The notes beneath the pieces are model-generated. The model saw only the letters and a program-made list of their open reading frames with translations, had not been told where the DNA came from and ran no database searches. Positions 45,733-54,881 of a stretch of DNA of 64,000 nt are shown one piece after another. The stretch covers positions 104,915-168,914 of the forward strand of contig NZ_WIDQ01000009.1 in assembly GCF_009495745.1 (NCBI RefSeq), read 5' to 3'. Numbering within the stretch: the first letter of the stretch is position 1; every line of letters begins with the position of its first letter. Both the position numbers and the translations under genes were made by a program. The stretch is from Niveispirillum sp. SYP-B3756 (GTDB lineage: Bacteria > Pseudomonadota > Alphaproteobacteria > Azospirillales > Azospirillaceae).

Positions 45733-46611
45733 ATGGCGGGCGCGCTGCCGGACCTGGATTTGCCGGCGGGATACCGCGCCGATTGGGTGCTGGCCTATCA
45801 TGGCCGCGACCCGGACGGGCTGTCGGAGCGGGTGGCGGGCAACCGCATCACCAAGCTGCTGGCCCCGGCGGGCCGTGCCATCCGGCTGGAGATCGAGATC
45901 GGGGCCGATGTCGCACGGCTTTCCGCCGACCCGGCAGACCTGAGTGCGGGGGAGGCGGCGGCCTTGGCCGATGCCGCCGCCCGGATGCTGGGCCTGGCCC
46001 TGGATGGGGCGGGGTTTGAGGCGTTGGCGGCAGAAGATGGGGAGGTGGCGCGCCTGCTGTCCCGTTGTGGCCCCGGCCTGCGCCTGCCCCAGACGGCCAG
46101 CGTGTTTGAGGCCTTGTGCTGGGCCATTGTCGGCCAGCAGGTGAATCTGCGCTTTGCCGGGCAATTGCGCCGCACGCTGATTGAACTGGCGGGGCTGGAC
46201 CATCCGTCGGGCATGAAGGCCCATCCCACGCCGGCCGGGATTGCCGCCCTGGACCCGGACCTGTTGGGCCGGCTGAAATTCTCCCGCGCCAAGGCGGCCT
46301 ATCTGATCACTGCCGCCAGTGCGGGTGTGGATTATGAAAGCCTGCCGCATCTGGCCCCCGATGCGGCGGAGGCGGCGCTGACCGGTATCAAGGGCATCGG
46401 CCCCTGGACGCGAGCCTATGTGCTGTTGCGCGCCTGCGCCATGCCGGATATCGCCCCCCTGGGTGACGCTGGGCTGGCGGCAGCCCTGCAATATTTCACG
46501 GGCATGGAAAGACGCCCCACGCCTGTGGAACAGGGGGAACTGATGCACCGTTTCGCGCCCTGGCGGTCGCTGGCAACGGCCCATTTATGGGCGGGTTGGT
46601 CGGCGGGGTAA
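45733..46611 (+). CDS. alkA: DNA-3-methyladenine glycosylase II, AlkA type
   Basis: 292 residues from the ATG at 45733, one base after the lolD stop. It removes alkylated purines from DNA. The helix-hairpin-helix motif [17 protein letters not shown] near 218-234 and the following catalytic Asp in [11 protein letters not shown] are the HhH-GPD signature. [19 protein letters not shown] near 134-152 is the conserved AlkA core helix. The N-terminal 120 residues match the AlkA beta domain; no Ada-type domain is attached. Position at the end of the lol operon is unexpected for a repair gene. Confidence 0.9.
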   Translation: MAGALPDLDLPAGYRADWVLAYHGRDPDGLSERVAGNRITKLLAPAGRAIRLEIEIGADVARLSADPADLSAGEAAALADAAARMLGLALDGAGFEALAAEDGEVARLLSRCGPGLRLPQTASVFEALCWAIVGQQVNLRFAGQLRRTLIELAGLDHPSGMKAHPTPAGIAALDPDLLGRLKFSRAKAAYLITAASAGVDYESLPHLAPDAAEAALTGIKGIGPWTRAYVLLRACAMPDIAPLGDAGLAAALQYFTGMERRPTPVEQGELMHRFAPWRSLATAHLWAGWSAG

Positions 46612-46735
46612 CGAAAAGGGGGTAGGGGCCGTGAAACCGCTTCTTCACCCTGATCATGCCCAGATTTTGCCGTGAGCCTGGTTCATCATAAGCATGATCA
46701 AGGCCCCCTGTCGGGCCTGTTATGGTGAGGTTACC

Positions 46736-47446
46736 ATGCGTATCCGCCCTTTCACTTCCATCGCCGTGACGGCCGGCCTTGTGCTCAGCCTTGTGGTGCC
46801 GCCCTCCTTCGCGCGCCCGGATGATGATGATCGGGGCTGGGGTTGGCACGGCCATCATGATGACGACCATGATTGGCACCGCGATCGGGACTGGCACGAT
46901 GACCACGACTGGCATGGGCCGGACCGGCGTCGGGATGTCTATGTGCATGAGGATGTGCATATTTACCGTCCCGGTCCCCCGCCCGGCCCGCCGCCGGGCT
47001 GGTGGGAACATGAGCGTCGGCCGGTGGTGAATTACTATATCCCGCCGCAGCGTCGCCGGGTTTACCGCGATGTGGTGGTGGTCCGCCCCTATGGTCATTG
47101 GTACAATGGTTATGGTCACTATCGCCGCGACGATGACGCCCTGCTGTGGCTAGGCCTGACCGGCATCACGCTCGCCATGCTGAACAATATCAACGAGAAC
47201 CAGCAGCGCGCCCTGGAAGATGCCCAGATCCGCGCCACCGCCGCCCCCATCGGCCAGCCGATCTATTGGTCGGACAGCGGGGCCAATGGCCAGGTGGTGG
47301 CCCTGCGCGAAGGCCGCACGGCCACCGGCTCCTATTGCCGGGAATTCCAGCAGACGGTGATGATCGGCGGTCGTGCGGAAGACGCCTATGGCACCGCCTG
47401 CCGGATGCCGGACGGGGCTTGGCAGGTGGTGAACGATCAGCAGTAA
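46736..47446 (+). CDS. Exported His/Asp-rich RcnB-like/surface-antigen-type protein
   Basis: 236 residues from the ATG at 46736, with RBS GGTGAGG and signal peptide MRIRPFTSIAVTAGLVLSLVVPPSFA. Residues 25-60 are a run of Asp, His, Trp and Arg (WHGHHDDDHDWHRDRDWHDD), a likely metal-binding segment. A Pro-rich stretch (GPPPGPPPGWW) and a Tyr/Arg-rich region with YIPPQRRRVYRDVVVVRPYG follow; these resemble the RcnB family. The C-terminal 60 residues (TGSYCREFQQTVMIGGRAEDAYGTACRMPDGAWQ) match 17-kDa surface-antigen/outer-membrane tails. An envelope protein; its exact role is unknown. Confidence 0.75.
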   Translation: MRIRPFTSIAVTAGLVLSLVVPPSFARPDDDDRGWGWHGHHDDDHDWHRDRDWHDDHDWHGPDRRRDVYVHEDVHIYRPGPPPGPPPGWWEHERRPVVNYYIPPQRRRVYRDVVVVRPYGHWYNGYGHYRRDDDALLWLGLTGITLAMLNNINENQQRALEDAQIRATAAPIGQPIYWSDSGANGQVVALREGRTATGSYCREFQQTVMIGGRAEDAYGTACRMPDGAWQVVNDQQ

Positions 47447-47518
47447 GAGCCTGAACCACCGGTCCACTTGCAAGAAGCTGTAAAACAGGCATCATCTTCC
47501 CCGTAAGCGGAGGATGTC

Positions 47519-47938
47519 ATGAGTCTGACCCAGCACACCCAGCCCCTCACCGCACCGACCGACGCCCGTCGGCCGGTGCGGGTTTATGCCGTGATTGCGG
47601 CATTGGTGGGGGCTGACGCCCTGTTGATGCCGATGCTGGAACCTGCCCTGGTTTTTGCCGATCCGCAGTTCGTGGCCATTCCAGCGATCCACTGGCTGGT
47701 GATCGCCTTGGGGCTTTCCTGTTTCGCCCTGAGCGGCACGCTGTGGTGGCTGTCCAGCAGCAAGTTTGTGGGGCTGGCGCCGCTGCTGGGCTTTGCGGCC
47801 GGTGCCTGTACCCTGGCGCTGCTGGGCATCGGCTGGAGCCATCTGACCCTGTGGGGGATGTCGTGGCTGATGGTTGCCGCCGCCACGGATATCGGCTGTG
47901 GCCTGTGGATGCGTCAGGCGCTGCGGGGCCAGAATTAG
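47519..47938 (+). CDS. Small integral membrane protein, four predicted helices
   Basis: 139 residues with an RBS (GCGGAGG). Hydrophobic spans near 22-46 (VYAVIAALVGADALLM), 53-77 (HWLVIALGLSCFALSGTLWW), 85-107 (LAPLLGFAAGACTLALLGIGW) and 108-130 (TLWGMSWLMVAAATDIGCGLW). The N-terminal 20 residues are polar and Thr/Pro rich. I do not recognise a family; a similar small membrane protein next to dnaE is not a known functional partner. Confidence 0.6.
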   Translation: MSLTQHTQPLTAPTDARRPVRVYAVIAALVGADALLMPMLEPALVFADPQFVAIPAIHWLVIALGLSCFALSGTLWWLSSSKFVGLAPLLGFAAGACTLALLGIGWSHLTLWGMSWLMVAAATDIGCGLWMRQALRGQN

Positions 47939-48018
47939 CCGACGGGGGAGTCGCATCCGGCCCCTGCTTTGCGGTAGGGTCTGGATCACTCCCGTTCCGT
48001 AGCCTGATCGTTGCCGCC

Positions 48019-51000
48019 TTGTCCGACCCCGGTTTCATCCATCTGCGCGTCCATTCTGCCTATTCTCTGGCGGAAGGCGCGATCAAGCCCAAGGAACTGG
48101 TGAAGCTGTGCAAGAAGCACGGCTTCCCGGCGGTGGCCGTCACCGATACCGGCAACCTGTTCGGCTGCCTGGAATTCGCCATGGCGGCATCCGACGATGG
48201 TATCCAGCCCATCATCGGCTGCCAGATGTGGATCACCCCCTTCGGCCCGCTCAAGAAGGTGGCGGGACGGGTGCTGGGGCCGGGCGCCGACCAGCTTGTG
48301 CTGCTGGTGCAGAGCGAGCAGGGGTACCGCAACCTGATGCGGCTGGTCTCCAAGGCCTTCATGGATACTGATCCCGGCCTGCTGCCCCAGGTGTCGCTGG
48401 AGGATATGGAAGGGCTGACCGATGGTTTGATCTGCCTGACCGGCGGGTTCGGCGGCGGGCTGAACCGGCTGCTGCTGGATGGGCAGAAGCCGCACGCCCT
48501 GGATCTGCTGCAAAAGCTGAAATCCCTGTTCCCGGGCCGGCTCTATATTGAATTGATGCGCCATGCCGAAGGGCCGATCGGGCAGGCGGAAGCCAAGGTT
48601 GAGCCTGATCTGATCGATCTGGCCTACGCCCATGACGTGCCGCTGGTCGCCACCAACGACGCCTATTTCGCCACAGCGGATATGTACGAGGCGCACGATG
48701 TGCTGCTCTGCATCGCCGAGGGCGCCTATGTGATGCAGGAGGAACGCCGCCGCGTCACCCCGCAGCATTATTTCAAGACCGCCGCCGAGATGCGGGAACT
48801 GTTCGCCGACCTGCCGGAGGCGGTGGATAATACCGTGGTGATCGCCCGGCGCTGCGCCTACATGCCCCGCAAGGTGGCCCCGATCCTGCCGCCGTTTGCC
48901 TGTGAGGGCGGGCGGCTGGAAGAAGACGAATTGCGCGTTCAGGCGCATGACGGTTTGACCTACCGCCTGAACAAATATGTGTTCACCAGCGGCATGGCCC
49001 AGGATGAGAAGGAGAAGATCGAGAAGGAATATCGGGAGCGGCTGGATTTCGAGCTGAATACCATCATCAAGATGAAGTTCCCCGGCTACTTCCTGATCGT
49101 GTCGGACTTCATCAAATGGGCCAAGGATCACGGGATTCCGGTGGGGCCGGGTCGTGGTTCGGGTGCGGGATCGCTGGTTGCCTGGTCATTGTTGATCACC
49201 GACCTTGATCCCATCCGCTATGGCCTGCTGTTCGAACGCTTCCTGAACCCGGAACGCGTGTCGATGCCCGACTTCGATATCGATTTCTGCCAGGATCGCC
49301 GGGAAGAGGTGATCAAATATGTTCAGCAGAAATACGGCTACGACAAGGTCGGCCAGATCATCACCTTCGGTAAGCTGCAGGCCCGCGCCGTGGTGCGCGA
49401 TGTGGGGCGCACCTTGCAGATGCCCTATGGTCAGGTGGACCGTATCTGCAAACTGATCCCCAACAACCCGGCCAACCCCGTCACCCTGCAACAGGCGCTG
49501 GATGGGGAGCCGCAATTGCAGGAGATGCAGCGCGGGGATGAGACGGTGGCCCGCCTGCTGACCATCGCGCTGCGGCTGGAAGGGCTGTACCGCCACGCCT
49601 CCACCCACGCCGCCGGCGTGGTGATTGGTGACCGCCCGCTTTATGAACTGGTGCCGATGTACCGCGACCCGCGGTCCGACATGCCGGTCACCCAGTTCAA
49701 CATGAAATATGTCGAACTGGCGGGGCTGGTGAAGTTCGACTTCCTGGGCCTGAAGACGCTGACCGTGCTGAAAACGGCAGTGGACCATGTGCGGGACTTG
49801 GGCCCGGAACTGGACCTGCTGGATTTGGATATGGAGGACAAGAAGTCCTACGATATCTTAGGCCGGGCAGAGAGTTCCGGCGTGTTCCAGCTGGAAAGTT
49901 CCGGGATGCGCGACGTGCTGCGCCGCATGAAGCCGAACCGGATTGAGGATATTATCGCGCTGGTGTCGCTCTATCGTCCCGGCCCGATGGATAATATCCC
50001 CAAATATATTAAGGTGAAATTCAAGCAGGAAGCGCCGGATTACATGCACCCGGCCTTACAGCCGATCCTGGAGGAAACCTTCGGGATCATGGTGTATCAG
50101 GAACAGGTGATGCAGATCGCCCAGGTGCTGGCGGGCTACAGCCTTGGCGGCGCGGACCTGCTGCGCCGCGCCATGGGTAAGAAGATCAAGGAGGAGATGG
50201 AGAAGGAACGGGCGAAGTTCATCGCCGGTTCCGCCGAAAAGCTGGCCGTGCCGGAAGAACAGTCCGGTCTGATCTTCGATCAGGTGAATAAATTCGCCGG
50301 TTACGGCTTCAATAAATCCCACGCCGCGGCCTATGCGCTGGTCGCCTATCAGACGGCCTTCATGAAGGCCAATTACCCTGTCGAGTTCATGGCAGCCACC
50401 ATGACCTATGATATGGGCAATACCGACAAGTTGAACCAGTTCCGCCAGGAACTGATGCGGCTGCGGATCAAGCTGCTGCCGCCGGATGTGAACGCCTCTG
50501 CTGCCCGCTTTGCCGTGGAAACCCTGCCCGATGGCAACCGGGCGGTGCGCTATGCCCTGGCCGCCATCAAGGGGGTGGGGGCGCAGGCGATGGAATCGGT
50601 GGTGGCCGAACGCCGTGCCAATGGCCCGTTCAAGGATGTGTTCGATTTCGCCCGCCGTGTCGATCACACGGTGATGAACAAGCGGATGATGGAAAAGCTG
50701 GTCTGCGCCGGGGCCTTTGACAGCCTGTCCCGCAACCGCCAGCAATTATTCGCCGGGCTGGAAACCGTGCTGCGCTACGCCCAGGCAGAGGCGCAGCAGC
50801 GGGAAAGCGGCATGGCCAGCCTGTTCGGGGCCACCGAGGCGCTGAAGGCCCCGGACCTGCCGAAAGTGCCGGATTGGGAACCGCTGGAAAAGCTGCGGCA
50901 TGAGTTCGAAGCCATCGGCTTCTACCTTTCGGCCCACCCGATGGATACGTTTGCCCCCGCACTCACCCGGATGCGGGTGGTGAAACATGCCGATCTGCCC

Positions 51001-51507
51001 AAGGCAATGCGCGATGCCAAATCCACCCGCTACAAGATGGCCGGTATCGTGGTGGCCCGCCAGGAACGCACGGCCAAAAGCGGCAACCGCTTCGCCTTCG
51101 TTACCCTGTCGGACGCCACCGGTGTTTTCGAAGTAACCCTGTTCCAGGAAACGCTCGCCCAGAGCCGGGAGATGCTGGAGGCCGGTAAGGCCGTGCTGGT
51201 GGCGGTAGATGCCCAGCGCAACGGGGAGGAAATCCGCCTGACCTGCCACGGGGTACAGTTGCTGGAGGAGGAGGTCTCAAAGACCGCCGCTGGCTTGCGC
51301 ATTCTGGTGGATGATGTGCGCGCCGTGGAGGGCATCAAAAACACCCTCTCCCGCCTGCCGCCGGGGCGCGGCAAGGTGATGCTGGCGGTGGAAATGGATG
51401 CCCTGCGGGAGGTGGAGATCGCCTTGCCGAAGACCTTCCAGATCGACAGCACCGGGCGCGCCGCCATCAAATCCCTGCACGGGGTGGTGGAGGTGCTGGA
51501 GTTGTAG
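48019..51507 (+). CDS. dnaE: DNA polymerase III alpha subunit
   Basis: 1162 residues from a TTG at 48019 (start MSDPGFIHLRVHSAYSLAEG), which matches the family start; no ATG or GTG is in the correct place. Domains: PHP (1-280), palm with the catalytic Asp pair in MPDFDIDF near 418, fingers with YRHASTHAAGVVIGD, tandem HhH region, and the C-terminal OB fold (MAGIVVARQERTAKSG onwards). It is the replicative polymerase. Length matches the 1160 residues usual for DnaE type I. The upstream open frame to 47743 is not protein-like. Confidence 0.96.
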   Translation: MSDPGFIHLRVHSAYSLAEGAIKPKELVKLCKKHGFPAVAVTDTGNLFGCLEFAMAASDDGIQPIIGCQMWITPFGPLKKVAGRVLGPGADQLVLLVQSEQGYRNLMRLVSKAFMDTDPGLLPQVSLEDMEGLTDGLICLTGGFGGGLNRLLLDGQKPHALDLLQKLKSLFPGRLYIELMRHAEGPIGQAEAKVEPDLIDLAYAHDVPLVATNDAYFATADMYEAHDVLLCIAEGAYVMQEERRRVTPQHYFKTAAEMRELFADLPEAVDNTVVIARRCAYMPRKVAPILPPFACEGGRLEEDELRVQAHDGLTYRLNKYVFTSGMAQDEKEKIEKEYRERLDFELNTIIKMKFPGYFLIVSDFIKWAKDHGIPVGPGRGSGAGSLVAWSLLITDLDPIRYGLLFERFLNPERVSMPDFDIDFCQDRREEVIKYVQQKYGYDKVGQIITFGKLQARAVVRDVGRTLQMPYGQVDRICKLIPNNPANPVTLQQALDGEPQLQEMQRGDETVARLLTIALRLEGLYRHASTHAAGVVIGDRPLYELVPMYRDPRSDMPVTQFNMKYVELAGLVKFDFLGLKTLTVLKTAVDHVRDLGPELDLLDLDMEDKKSYDILGRAESSGVFQLESSGMRDVLRRMKPNRIEDIIALVSLYRPGPMDNIPKYIKVKFKQEAPDYMHPALQPILEETFGIMVYQEQVMQIAQVLAGYSLGGADLLRRAMGKKIKEEMEKERAKFIAGSAEKLAVPEEQSGLIFDQVNKFAGYGFNKSHAAAYALVAYQTAFMKANYPVEFMAATMTYDMGNTDKLNQFRQELMRLRIKLLPPDVNASAARFAVETLPDGNRAVRYALAAIKGVGAQAMESVVAERRANGPFKDVFDFARRVDHTVMNKRMMEKLVCAGAFDSLSRNRQQLFAGLETVLRYAQAEAQQRESGMASLFGATEALKAPDLPKVPDWEPLEKLRHEFEAIGFYLSAHPMDTFAPALTRMRVVKHADLPKAMRDAKSTRYKMAGIVVARQERTAKSGNRFAFVTLSDATGVFEVTLFQETLAQSREMLEAGKAVLVAVDAQRNGEEIRLTCHGVQLLEEEVSKTAAGLRILVDDVRAVEGIKNTLSRLPPGRGKVMLAVEMDALREVEIALPKTFQIDSTGRAAIKSLHGVVEVLEL

Positions 51508-51601
51508 AAAGCTGAACTACCACTTCAGCCCGATTGCGTTTGTTAAGTAACTCACTTACCGTATCCCTGATTGATAAAACCGGTCAATGGGGAAGCGGAT
51601 T

Positions 51602-54418
51602 ATGGGCATCGTGGTTACCAGCCAGCCTGTCATTGGCGGGAATGGGCTGAAGCTGTCTGGAACAGCCACGGGGGCTGTTATCGTCAGCTATGTTAATGGC
51701 TCTCTGCTGGTGACGGAGGGAGGGGTTGCGGTCGATACCTACGGCATCTCCCTGCCCTTGAAGGAGATTGATGCCTCTGCTGTCAGCGGCATGGCGGTTT
51801 CCCTGACAGCCAATGTGGCGGGCGGCATCCGGCTGATTGGCACGGGGCTGGATGATACGCTGGTGGGCGGTGCGGGTAATGACACGCTGATCGGCGGTGC
51901 CGGGGCAGACAGTCTGACGGGCGGCGGCGGTGCCGATGAATTTGTGGCTTATGATAGCGGCACGCAATATATGCCGCCGGCTGATGTGATCACCGATTTT
52001 GCTGTTGGCGATGTGATCCAGTTCGGTGACCCTGTCACCAGCATCTACGACGGTACACGCCGTGTTCCCTTCGATGGGGAGTTGCAGGTGGCGGCCAATG
52101 CCGATGGAACCACCTATCTGGGGTTGGGAGCATCTCGCATTGTCGGTTACAGCTACACGCTCTCAAACAGTTACAGCGCCAGTTCATTCACTATCGCCGA
52201 CGGTACCTCAGGGCGCGTGACCCTGGTGTCGCAGGCGACGGTAACGCCAACGGAGGGGGCCGATCTGCTGACCGGTACCACCGGCAATGACAGCATTGCC
52301 GGTTTGGGTGGCAACGACACAATAATCGGCTTGACCGGCAGCGACACGCTGGATGGTGGAGCCGGTGATGATGTGCTGCGACAGAATTTTGGCGGATACA
52401 GCATCCTTTATGGCGGCACGGGTTTTGATGCCGCCGACCTTAATTATGATCCCGCCAATGGTGCCCGCACCCACTCCATCGTTGCCCAGTTCAATGAAGA
52501 GGAAATGTCGGGTGTCCGCATCAATACCTATTACATAACCTCGCAAGTCGAGGGTGAGGTCTACCTGATTGATGTAGAGAAGGCGACGATCAACGGTGTT
52601 GAATACCGGATCAGCAATGGTACCCTTTATAACAATGTGCTGACGGGCGCTACAGAGGCCCGCAATTTGATTTCTGGTAATCGCGGTAACGATTCCATAA
52701 CCGGTGGCAACCTTCAGGATACGCTTTATGGCGGTTGGGGGGTGGATACGCTGCGCGGGGGTGCTGGCGACGATCTGTTGATCGGCGGTCGGGACAGTGA
52801 CCTGCTGGATGGCGGTGCCGGTACGGATCAGGCCATTCTGGATTATTCTGAGAATGCCTATGCGGTGGCCATCACCGTGACGGATAACAGCATCACCATC
52901 GATAATGGTGACCATGATCAATTGATCTCCATTGAGGAGGTTCAGGTCACCGGCACCCGGTACGCGGACACGATCACCGGGGGTAACCGGAACGAGACGC
53001 TGAACGGCGGTGCCGGTGCCGACCTTATTAAGGGTGGCGGCGGGGCGGATGTACTGAAGGGCGGTGCCGGTAATGACACGCTTTGGGGCGGTACCGGCAA
53101 CGACCTGTTCGTGATGGGCGGCCAGCGGGGCAGCATCGATTCAGATCGCATTGCAGATTTTCATGCGGGCGATCAGCTCTCATTCACGAACCGGCTTGAT
53201 GACGGGCAACTCGCCATCACCAATTATGGCGCCGGTAGCGGTGACGGGTTGGGGCTGGGCGAAGTCCGCTATGAGAATATTGCTGATGGCACGGTCCGGC
53301 TCCATGTCGGCGCAGACACGGTGGCGGGGGCAGACTATATCGTTGAGATTGCCGGGCTTGGTACCGGGGCGCTGCTGAGCATTGCGGACGGTAACCGTCT
53401 GGTTCTGGCCCCAACCGCCATTACCAACGGTCAGGGTACGGATAATGCCGATATTATCCAGGGTCCGGCGGGTCATACCCTTCTGAAGGGCGGCAAAGGC
53501 AACGACCTGATCATTGGCGGCAGTGGCACCCAGGCAGCGGGCATGAATGCCAATTTTGCCGATGTCACCATTCTGCGGGATGGGAGTGGTGGCGTGCAGG
53601 TGATCGATGGCCGACCCGACGGGGAAGGCGCAGATGTGTTTTCCGGTATCGAGCTGTTGCGCCTGAATGACCGCGTGGTCTTGCTGACAACGCCCGATCT
53701 GCGTTCGCCCGTGCCTTCCAGCCAGGTGGATGAGACTTGGTATCTGGCCAGGAATCCGGATGTAGCGGATGTGGTGGCGCGGGGGCTGCTGCAAAGCGCG
53801 ACGCAGCATTTCCAGCTTTATGGTCAGGCGGAAGGGCGGCAGCCCAACGCCGTGTCGGATAATCTGGGCAATGGCTTTAGTGAAAGCGCCTATCTGGACC
53901 GCTATGCGGATGTGCGGGTGGCCGTAAACCAGGGCATCTTCAGCAGCGGCTATCACCATTATCAGGTTGCGGGTCGGGCGGAGGGACGGGCCGGCTATGT
54001 CGACCAGGGCCTTCTGGCCTATGGGTATGATGAGAAATATTATCTGGCGGCCAATCCTGATGTAGCCGCCTCCGTTCGGGTGGGGGATCTGGCCAACGGG
54101 TACGAGCATTTCGTGCGATCCGGCTTCCAGGAAGGGCGTGATCCCAACGCCTTCTTCGACACCCGATGGTATCTGTCAAAGAACCCGGATGTGGCATCGG
54201 CCGTACAACAGGGGGTGCTGCCCAGCGCGGCAGCCCATTTCTATACCTATGGCTGGCGGGAAGGACGCGATCCCTCGGCAGCTTTCGATATCAGTGCCTA
54301 TAACACCGACCATCCGGATGTAGCGTCGGCCGGGCTGAACCCGCTTTTGCATTTCCTGCAATATGGTGCCGCCGAGGGGCGCATCGTGCAGGGGCTGGGG
54401 GATGGCGACTGGCTTTAA
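51602..54418 (+). CDS. Large RTX-type calcium-binding protein with five C-terminal NPDVA repeats
   Basis: 938 residues from the ATG at 51602 (5 more if ATG 51587 is used). RTX nonapeptide GGxGxDxx blocks occur in four clusters: near 80-110 (GGAGNDTLIGGAGADSL), 230-265, 365-400 and 465-505. Residues about 710-935 contain five units of roughly 40 residues with the pattern YLxxNPDVAxxVxxGxxxSAxxHFxxYGxxEGR, such as WYLARNPDVADVV, YYLAANPDVAASV and WYLSKNPDVASAV. No Sec signal is present; RTX proteins of this kind leave by a type I system. There is no transporter gene in the window. Function is unknown; an adhesin, S-layer or matrix role is possible. Confidence 0.85.
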   Translation: MGIVVTSQPVIGGNGLKLSGTATGAVIVSYVNGSLLVTEGGVAVDTYGISLPLKEIDASAVSGMAVSLTANVAGGIRLIGTGLDDTLVGGAGNDTLIGGAGADSLTGGGGADEFVAYDSGTQYMPPADVITDFAVGDVIQFGDPVTSIYDGTRRVPFDGELQVAANADGTTYLGLGASRIVGYSYTLSNSYSASSFTIADGTSGRVTLVSQATVTPTEGADLLTGTTGNDSIAGLGGNDTIIGLTGSDTLDGGAGDDVLRQNFGGYSILYGGTGFDAADLNYDPANGARTHSIVAQFNEEEMSGVRINTYYITSQVEGEVYLIDVEKATINGVEYRISNGTLYNNVLTGATEARNLISGNRGNDSITGGNLQDTLYGGWGVDTLRGGAGDDLLIGGRDSDLLDGGAGTDQAILDYSENAYAVAITVTDNSITIDNGDHDQLISIEEVQVTGTRYADTITGGNRNETLNGGAGADLIKGGGGADVLKGGAGNDTLWGGTGNDLFVMGGQRGSIDSDRIADFHAGDQLSFTNRLDDGQLAITNYGAGSGDGLGLGEVRYENIADGTVRLHVGADTVAGADYIVEIAGLGTGALLSIADGNRLVLAPTAITNGQGTDNADIIQGPAGHTLLKGGKGNDLIIGGSGTQAAGMNANFADVTILRDGSGGVQVIDGRPDGEGADVFSGIELLRLNDRVVLLTTPDLRSPVPSSQVDETWYLARNPDVADVVARGLLQSATQHFQLYGQAEGRQPNAVSDNLGNGFSESAYLDRYADVRVAVNQGIFSSGYHHYQVAGRAEGRAGYVDQGLLAYGYDEKYYLAANPDVAASVRVGDLANGYEHFVRSGFQEGRDPNAFFDTRWYLSKNPDVASAVQQGVLPSAAAHFYTYGWREGRDPSAAFDISAYNTDHPDVASAGLNPLLHFLQYGAAEGRIVQGLGDGDWL

Positions 54419-54433
54419 GAGGGCAAGGCTGGC

Positions 54434-54483
54434 GCCCACCCCATTCACAGGTACCAAGGGTGCCGCTGGTGAACGGGGTGGGC
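54434..54483 (+). terminator. Hairpin downstream of the RTX gene
   Basis: GCCCACCCCATTCAC (54434-54448) pairs with GTGAACGGGGTGGGC (54469-54483) with one mismatch around a 20-base loop, starting 16 bases past the stop. There is no clear T-run, only TAAAATCCTTT after it. Confidence 0.5.
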
Positions 54484-54504
54484 TAAAATCCTTTGAGAAC
54501 GAAC

Positions 54505-54526
54505 GAAAAAAGCCGCATGAGCGGCC
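54505..54526 (-). terminator. Rho-independent terminator of tRNA-Ser(UGA)
   Basis: On the minus strand GCCGC-TCAT-GCGGC followed by TTTTTT, 26 bases past the tRNA end. The hairpin core is the same as that after the second tRNA-Ser at 63477. Confidence 0.85.
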
Positions 54527-54551
54527 CGATTTCCTGTCACTATCCGGTGGA

Positions 54552-54641
<90 letters not shown>

Positions 54642-54881
54642 TACGTATCCGGTCAGACCTTTGTCGGGCAACACGGATGCTGGGCGACACGCGTAACCGA
54701 ACTGGCGCCGCAGAGCAAGCCCGTTCTGCGTTCCCATGTCACACATCGGCCAAATGCAGGGGCCGAAGGGCGAAGGTTGAGTTGTTGGGCTACTTTGATA
54801 TGCTTTAATTGTCAGATGACCAAGCGGTGACAATATACCGATAGTATACGGTTTAAGTCCGTTGACGGGAAAGGGAGCGTG

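Noticed and set aside
51840..53130. Periodic repeats that could suggest a CRISPR or tandem-repeat array
   Set aside because: The period matches coding RTX nonapeptides (GGxGxDxx), there are no identical spaced repeats, and the frame is intact.
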